A model generated the notes under the pieces. It was not told the DNA's origin, did not search any database, and saw nothing but the letters and a program-made list of their open reading frames with translations. Below are positions 7,001 through 11,099 of a stretch of 11,099 bases of DNA, one piece after another. Positions within the stretch are counted from its first letter, which is position 1. Every line of letters starts with the position of its first letter. The position numbers and the translations under genes are program-made. The stretch comes from Prosthecochloris sp. (GTDB lineage Bacteria; Bacteroidota; Chlorobiia; Chlorobiales; Chlorobiaceae), in contig RAZP01000052.1 in the NCBI GenBank assembly GCA_004028745.1, positions 1 to 11,099 on the forward strand. Reading direction: 5' to 3'.

Positions 7001-7681
7001 ATGAGAGCTGTAGTGTTGGTAAGCGGTGGAATGGATAGTCTTGTTGTAACGGCTCAGGCGGATTTCCTGGGATATGATATTGCGGCAATGCATGTCAATT
7101 ACGGTCAGCGCACATGGCAGAAAGAGCTGACAGCGTTCAGGCAGATATGCAGTCATTACAATATTGAGAGGAGACTGGAGGTCGATGCGGCTTATCTTGC
7201 ACATATAGGAGGGTCGTCACTGACAGACAGTTCGATTCCGGTAGAACAGGCGGACCTGCAGGCTTTGGAAATACCCTCGAGTTATGTGCCGTTCAGAAAC
7301 GCAAGTTTTCTGTCCATGGCTGTGGGTTGGTCAGAGGTTATTGGGGCCAACAAGATATTTATCGGTGCGGTTGAAGAGGATACTTCAGGATATCCTGACT
7401 GTCGAAAAGTGTTTTATGATGCTTTCAACAAGGTTATCGAGCTTGGTACAAAACCTTCCACTGCTATTGAAATACAAACACCACTGATAGAACTGCAAAA
7501 ATCCGAGATTGTTAAAAAAGGAATTGATCTTGATGCCCCGTTTGTTTTCAGCTGGTCATGTTACAAGAGTGAGGGCAAGGCGTGCGGGGTTTGTGATAGC
7601 TGTGCCCGCAGGCTCAGAGCGTTTCAGCTGGTCGGGCTGCCAGATCCGATTGATTATGAAGAGAGGCCTAACTATATTTAA
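7001..7681 (+). CDS. queC: 7-cyano-7-deazaguanine synthase QueC
   Basis: QueC converts 7-carboxy-7-deazaguanine to preQ0 using ATP and ammonia, a step of queuosine tRNA modification. The 226-aa protein has the N-terminal PP-loop of ATP pyrophosphatases, SGGMDS at 8-13, and the family segment YVPFRNASFLSMAVGWSE (95-112). IGAVEEDTSGYPDCR (121-135) follows. The C-terminal zinc site is complete: Cys187, Cys195, Cys198 and Cys201 in SCYKSEGKACGVCDSC. Length is normal. A stop codon (TGA) lies in frame eight codons upstream with no other ATG between, so the start is secure despite the lack of a Shine-Dalgarno. Other queuosine genes (queD, queE, queF) are not adjacent, and transcription probably starts after the groEL terminator. 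A weak TTTAAC/GTTAAA inverted repeat (7677-7695) overlaps its stop. Confidence 0.96.
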   Translation: MRAVVLVSGGMDSLVVTAQADFLGYDIAAMHVNYGQRTWQKELTAFRQICSHYNIERRLEVDAAYLAHIGGSSLTDSSIPVEQADLQALEIPSSYVPFRNASFLSMAVGWSEVIGANKIFIGAVEEDTSGYPDCRKVFYDAFNKVIELGTKPSTAIEIQTPLIELQKSEIVKKGIDLDAPFVFSWSCYKSEGKACGVCDSCARRLRAFQLVGLPDPIDYEERPNYI

Positions 7682-7747
7682 CTCTTTTTGTTAAACTCTA
7701 ATCTGAATTGATCGATTACTCAGGCATACCGTAACAGTGCCAGGTAG

Positions 7748-7914
7748 TGACAAGGGACAAGTGACGAGTGACAGGGGAAAGTCAAAAATTAAAGGTTAAA
7801 AGTGAAAAGTGACGGGTGACAAGAAACAGCAAAGCAGTCGGGCTGCCGAGCTATCAAGCCGGTTTTGACTTTTAACTTTTGAATTTTGACTTTCCTGTCA
7901 TCTCTTGTCACTGT
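7748..7914. repeat. Heptamer array with long imperfect inverted repeat
   Basis: This element holds most of the 284-bp gap between queC and the CPBP gene. Four units related to TGACAAG run from 7748 to 7775, three more from 7803 to 7823, and inverted units occur at 7894-7900 and 7904-7910. The segment 7769-7808 is an imperfect inverted copy of 7862-7900 (about 40 nt arms with most positions matching), so a long hairpin around a loop of about 50 nt is possible. The loop contains a small GCAG/CTGC hairpin near 7834-7846. It belongs to the same repeat family as the element after uvrA, and both share an ACAAGAAACA and a CAGCAAAG segment. I see no ORF, tRNA or clear promoter in it. Confidence 0.75.
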
Positions 7915-7965
7915 TATTCTGCATAATTTGAAACGTTCGAATCAGGTTAAAACCAGCACAGGCAA

Positions 7966-8655
7966 ATGAAATCAGTAAAAACACTACCCCCGGTAACGGC
8001 AGGTGAGGAAGATAGATTGAAACTCTCGTTTGGGTTGATGGCACTCATCTGGATTACAGGTTTTATCGGACATTTTACACCTTTTATGGAATGGCCGGCT
8101 CTTTATCTTTATCTGTTCGGCTCGATAGGACTGGTTTTGTTCAGGGGGAGCAATTATGGCGACTGGGCAAAAATGTATCTTGCAGGGGGGAGCTTGAGAA
8201 AGTCGCTTTTCTGGGGGGCGATAGCAGGTGCTGTGCTTTTTCTGATGGATATCATGAATACGGTAATGTATTACAAAAACGGCGGGGCACCCATGGCGGA
8301 AATGGAGATTCTGCTCGTCAATAGGTCGCTGATATATTTCTTTCCCGTGCTTATTCTTGCCGAAGAATTTCTCTGGCGCGGTATCATGTTCTCCTCAATG
8401 ATCGATCGGGGGATCAATGGCCATCTTACGGTTTTTCTCACGGCTCTTTTTTATACGGTCAACCATTTTGCCGTTGCGCCCGTCGGTATGTTTGAGCGAG
8501 CCCTGATGGCCATGATGGCTCTTCCAATCGGTATTATCGGGGGATATATCGTTCTGAAAACCAGAAATCTCTGGGGCAGTGTCCTGATGCATGCAGTCAC
8601 CATGATTTCCATGCTGCTGGATATTTTCGTTATTCCCAAACTTATATTCGGATAA
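7966..8655 (+). CDS. CPBP-family intramembrane protease homologue
   Basis: The 229-aa protein is very hydrophobic, with about six or seven membrane segments (near 20-36, 44-60, 82-100, 121-136, 152-170, 178-196 and 203-222). It carries the CPBP (CaaX protease/bacteriocin-processing, formerly Abi) motifs. Motif 1 is EEFLWR (Glu133, Glu134, Arg138), motif 2 is FYTVNH (Phe162, His167) and motif 3 contains His209 in LMHAVTM. The usual Asn/Asp four residues after the last His is Met213 here. Members of this family are glutamate-type intramembrane proteases related to Rce1, but most bacterial ones have no known substrate. It lies 18 bp before trpA and probably shares its transcript; no functional link to tryptophan synthesis is known to me. 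No good ribosome site is seen. Confidence 0.85.
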   Translation: MKSVKTLPPVTAGEEDRLKLSFGLMALIWITGFIGHFTPFMEWPALYLYLFGSIGLVLFRGSNYGDWAKMYLAGGSLRKSLFWGAIAGAVLFLMDIMNTVMYYKNGGAPMAEMEILLVNRSLIYFFPVLILAEEFLWRGIMFSSMIDRGINGHLTVFLTALFYTVNHFAVAPVGMFERALMAMMALPIGIIGGYIVLKTRNLWGSVLMHAVTMISMLLDIFVIPKLIFG

Positions 8656-8673
8656 TCACTCGCATTTATTTTT

Positions 8674-9489
8674 ATGGCCCAAAACAGAGTTTCACGGTTG
8701 ATGCGGGAGCAGAGAAAGTTCCTTATTGCATACTATATGCCTGAATTTCCAGTAACCGGATCGACGCTTCCCGTGCTTGAGGCGCTGCAAAAGAGCGGGG
8801 CGGACATCATTGAGCTTGGTATACCCTATTCCGATCCCATAGGTGACGGGCCTGTGATACAGGAAGCAGCCCAGGTGGCGATTAAAAGCGGCGTTCATAT
8901 TGCGGGCATTCTTGAGACGGTCAAAAAAGCCAGAGCCGGTAAGGGATGTGAAAAGATAACCGTTCCCATTCTGCTTATGGGCTATTGCAGTTCTCTGATG
9001 GCCTATGGTGGCGACTGTTTTCTCACTGATGCTTCGGAAGCTGGAGTAGACGGGCTGCTCATTCCTGATCTGCCGCCTGAGGAAGCGGAAGGTTTTCTTT
9101 CCAGAGCCGAAGGTTTTGGACTTTCTGTGGTTTTTTTCATCTCTCCTGTCACTCCTTCTGAACGCATCAGGATGATTGACGGGTTATCCACTGATTTTTC
9201 CTATTGTTTTGCGGTCAATGCGACGACAGGCACGGGCAAGCTGGCTGATACCGAACGTGAGGAAGATATTGAAGCCTACCTGCACCGGGTCAGGGAGAAC
9301 ACACAAAAGAAGTACGTTGTTGGTTTTGGCATCAAGGACCGGGAACGTGTGGAAAAGATGTGGGGCCTTGCAGACGGAGCGGTGGTCGGTACCGCTCTCC
9401 TTCAGGCCATCCGGGGCGCGTCCACTCCTCAGGAGACAGCGGTTATGGCTGCGGAATTCTGGAGAAAGCTGCAAAGGTCAAAGGAATAG
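8674..9489 (+). CDS. trpA: Tryptophan synthase alpha subunit
   Basis: TrpA cleaves indole-3-glycerol phosphate to indole and glyceraldehyde 3-phosphate; indole is channelled to TrpB. The 271-aa TIM barrel keeps the catalytic residues Glu47 (in ELGIPYSDP) and Asp58 (in GDGP). Later it has GLLIPDLPPEE (126-136), NATTGTGKL (the flexible loop 6 region), VVGFGI and the phosphate-binding VVGTAL. Compared with Chlorobium TrpA as I recall it, the match starts at the first Met (pattern NR-hydrophobic-LM followed by LIAYYMPEFPV), supporting the ATG at 8674 over that at 8701. The segment usually reading YxNP is YCSS (104-107) here. The partner trpB is not nearby, consistent with scattered trp genes in green sulfur bacteria. 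The GT2 gene follows after 13 bp. Confidence 0.95.
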   Translation: MAQNRVSRLMREQRKFLIAYYMPEFPVTGSTLPVLEALQKSGADIIELGIPYSDPIGDGPVIQEAAQVAIKSGVHIAGILETVKKARAGKGCEKITVPILLMGYCSSLMAYGGDCFLTDASEAGVDGLLIPDLPPEEAEGFLSRAEGFGLSVVFFISPVTPSERIRMIDGLSTDFSYCFAVNATTGTGKLADTEREEDIEAYLHRVRENTQKKYVVGFGIKDRERVEKMWGLADGAVVGTALLQAIRGASTPQETAVMAAEFWRKLQRSKE

Positions 9490-9495
9490 CGAACC

Positions 9496-9508
9496 ATGAC
9501 CTATGACC
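9496..9508 (+). repeat. Short direct repeat ATGACC at the glycosyltransferase start
   Basis: ATGACC occurs at 9496-9501 and again at 9503-9508, a 7-bp period. The second copy is the start codon and second codon (ATG ACC) of the glycosyltransferase. The first ATG is in another frame. It may be a two-unit remnant of a heptamer repeat or a chance duplication. Confidence 0.3.
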
Positions 9509-10531
9509 AATCGGAAACCTTCTGTTGAGATCATCATCCCGCACTATCGGAATTTTCCCATGCTGGAGCGCTGTCTCTGCTCTCTCGTGGAAACCTCCTA
9601 CACGGCAATGAGTATCTGTGTTGTTGATAATGGCAGCGGGGAAGAAGCGCTGGCCGGGCTTGCAGGAAGATTCGAGAGGTTGAGGATTGTGTCGCTGCCT
9701 TTCAATAAAGGCTATGCGGGAGGCTGCAACAGCGGTCTTTTTTCTTCGTCTGCAAAGTACGTGGTTTTCATGAACGATGATACCGCTGTTGATTCATCAT
9801 GGCTGGATTACCTTGTAGAGGCAGCCGAGGCCGACGAATCGATCGCGGCTCTTCAGCCGAAGATTCTTTCTCTCCGGGCGCAGCGTAATGGAAAAAAGGT
9901 TTTTGATTATGCGGGTGCTGCAGGAGGACTGATTGACAGGATGGGCTATCCTTACTGTTACGGCAGGACTTTTTCCCAAACGGAAAACGATTATGGCCAG
10001 TATGACCGTGAGCAGGATATTTTCTGGGCTTCCGGGGTTGCCATGTTTGCCAGGAGGGAGATTGTTTCCGATCTCGAAGGGTTTGACGAGGATTTTTTCA
10101 TGCACATGGAAGAGATCGATCTTTGCTGGCGTATCAAGCTGCTGGGTTACCGGGTTGTTTCTGCTCCTTCGGCCACGGTCTACCATGAAGGCGGAGCTTC
10201 TCTTTCTGCGGGTTCTCCAGAAAAAATTTTCTTGAACCACCGAAACAATATTGCAATGCTCCTGAAAAACAGGGGTTCGGCGGCTCTTGCATGGGTGATT
10301 CCTCTCAGGCTGGTTCTCGAGTGTGCGGCAGCAGTCAGCTACCTTGCGAAAGAGAGGCATCGGGCAAAAAGTGCCTTGAGTGTGTTTCGTGCTTTGTGGA
10401 ACAACGTGTTGCAACTGCGCAAGATAATCGGTAAACGCAAGGAGGTTCAGGGGGCGAGGAAAGTTTCCGACTCCCTGCTTTTCCGCAATGCCTCGGTATC
10501 AATACTTTTCAGACGCAATGCTCCGGCATGA
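9503..10531 (+). CDS. Glycosyltransferase family 2
   Basis: The 342-aa protein has a GT-A fold of the GT2 (rhamnosyltransferase-like) type: VEIIIPHYRNFPMLERCLCSL (8-28), the nucleotide-binding VVDNGSG (40-46), FNKGYAGGCNSG (67-78) and the metal-binding DxD-type motif MNDDTAVD (90-97). FWASGVAMFARREI (174-187), the acceptor/catalytic region MEEIDLCWR (202-210) and HEGGAS follow. It probably moves a sugar from a nucleotide donor onto lipopolysaccharide, exopolysaccharide or another surface glycan; donor and acceptor cannot be told. A hydrophobic stretch (about 258-280) before a basic C-terminal tail may attach it to the membrane. It is the last gene of the CPBP-trpA-GT2 set, and no other polysaccharide gene is in view. 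The start codon lies in a short direct repeat, with only a distant AAGGAA upstream. Confidence 0.93.
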   Translation: MTNRKPSVEIIIPHYRNFPMLERCLCSLVETSYTAMSICVVDNGSGEEALAGLAGRFERLRIVSLPFNKGYAGGCNSGLFSSSAKYVVFMNDDTAVDSSWLDYLVEAAEADESIAALQPKILSLRAQRNGKKVFDYAGAAGGLIDRMGYPYCYGRTFSQTENDYGQYDREQDIFWASGVAMFARREIVSDLEGFDEDFFMHMEEIDLCWRIKLLGYRVVSAPSATVYHEGGASLSAGSPEKIFLNHRNNIAMLLKNRGSAALAWVIPLRLVLECAAAVSYLAKERHRAKSALSVFRALWNNVLQLRKIIGKRKEVQGARKVSDSLLFRNASVSILFRRNAPA

Positions 10532-10555
10532 TGAATGCCCTGTGGCTCTGGAAAA

Positions 10556-11099
10556 TTATGGTAAGACCACTCCGAACTCGGAAAGTTCCTTGATGGTTTC
10601 AAGCAGCTGACGAAGATCTCTTTTCTGAACGGCATCGATAATGAATCCCGGAGCAGAAAAGTCGGGTTTTACTTCTGCCGACCACGAAAGAAAAGTTCCT
10701 TTTTCCTCTTTATAAGGTGTAAGTACCCATTTTCCGTTGAACGTATCGAAATCCCCGCTGATGAGGTCAAAGGAAAGTGTGTCCGGAAAGACTTCGGTAA
10801 TTGCCATTCTGGTGCTGAACTTGATTTTTATGAACAGCACGCCGGTTTTACTTGTTTGATCAACGATTTTGACGTTGCCGTTCTCCTGAACGACACGGCT
10901 TTCTTTTACCTTGGGCATTGTGTTAGCCAGATTATTGTAGTCGGTGATGACAGCCCATATGGTTTTAGGAATCGAGCGGATGTAGATCGAGCCTGACACA
11001 TCGATGATATCGTCATCGTTTCTCTGAAGGGTGATGACAGTCTCTCCATCGAGGAGCCTGGTCTGCTCTGTCGATAGCTGTTCCTTCGAGGGTTCAGCG
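10556..11099 (-). CDS. SRPBCC-domain protein (polyketide cyclase/dehydrase-like), 5' end outside window
   Basis: The minus-strand frame is open from the right edge (11099) to the TAA at 10556-10558, giving 180 visible residues with no ATG, so the N-terminus is missing. A GTG at 10999 would give 147 aa, but coding sequence of similar character continues upstream (RLLDGETVITLQR before SGSIYI). The visible part matches the SRPBCC/START-like fold: a first strand and helix in IRSIPKTIWAVITDYNNLANTMP, the central VKESRVV strand, IKFSTRMAITEVFPDTLSFDLISG and the long C-terminal helix around FIIDAVQKRDLRQLLETIKEL. Such domains bind hydrophobic ligands. Members include RatA/COQ10-type proteins and many uncharacterised ones, so the ligand is unknown. 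It converges on the GT2 gene with 24 bp between stops and no obvious terminator. Confidence 0.85.
   Translation of the reverse strand, partial: AEPSKEQLSTEQTRLLDGETVITLQRNDDDIIDVSGSIYIRSIPKTIWAVITDYNNLANTMPKVKESRVVQENGNVKIVDQTSKTGVLFIKIKFSTRMAITEVFPDTLSFDLISGDFDTFNGKWVLTPYKEEKGTFLSWSAEVKPDFSAPGFIIDAVQKRDLRQLLETIKELSEFGVVLP

Noticed and set aside
6476..7204. Minus-strand 242-aa open frame across the groEL end and queC start
   Set aside because: It is antisense to two certain genes and to the terminator, rich in Ser, Pro and Ile, and has no recognisable domain.
7631..7847. 11-bp repeat GTCGGGCTGCC shared by the queC end (7631-7641) and the heptamer element (7837-7847)
   Set aside because: One copy is in conserved QueC coding sequence and flanking bases do not match, so chance or a tiny duplication is enough to explain it.

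Overview
The window looks like ordinary chromosome from a green sulfur bacterium (Chlorobiota: Chlorobium, Prosthecochloris or a relative). The main reasons are the TrpA sequence, which closely resembles Chlorobium TrpA as I remember it, a UvrA of the Bacteroidota/Chlorobiota subtype, and a trpA gene that stands apart from other trp genes. GC content is moderate, and intergenic repeats are of the TGAC(A/G)AG heptamer type. The genus is an inference; no 16S rRNA or photosynthesis gene is present.

Layout. Bases 1-665 (minus) hold most of an alpha/beta hydrolase whose 3' end lies outside the window. It is divergent from an Rrf2-family regulator (803-1225, plus) that carries three cysteines suited to an Fe-S cluster. 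Next comes a 948-959 aa UvrA (plus, ending at 4217). The gap between uvrA and a convergent, unrecognised 98-aa gene (4305-4601, minus) is filled by a heptamer repeat array with an inverted partner. The heat-shock operon groES-groEL (4835-6815) follows, with a perfect CIRCE operator (4726-4752) upstream and a strong intrinsic terminator (6843-6875) downstream. A possible 39-aa ORF leads into queC (7001-7681). A 284-bp gap then holds a second, longer heptamer/inverted-repeat element. After it comes a tightly spaced plus-strand set: a CPBP-family membrane protein, trpA and a family 2 glycosyltransferase (7966-10531). A convergent SRPBCC-domain gene (10556-11099, minus) runs off the right edge.

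The genes serve unrelated housekeeping roles: DNA repair, protein folding, queuosine precursor synthesis, tryptophan synthesis and surface glycosylation. The clearest regulation is HrcA/CIRCE control of groESL. I see no tRNA or rRNA gene, CRISPR array, phage gene or transposase, and no convincing new multi-gene system. The parts most worth a second look are the two heptamer elements, one of which abuts or supplies the stop codons of two convergent genes. Others are the 98-aa unknown protein, the unusual residues in TrpA and UvrA, and the short ORF between the groEL terminator and queC.
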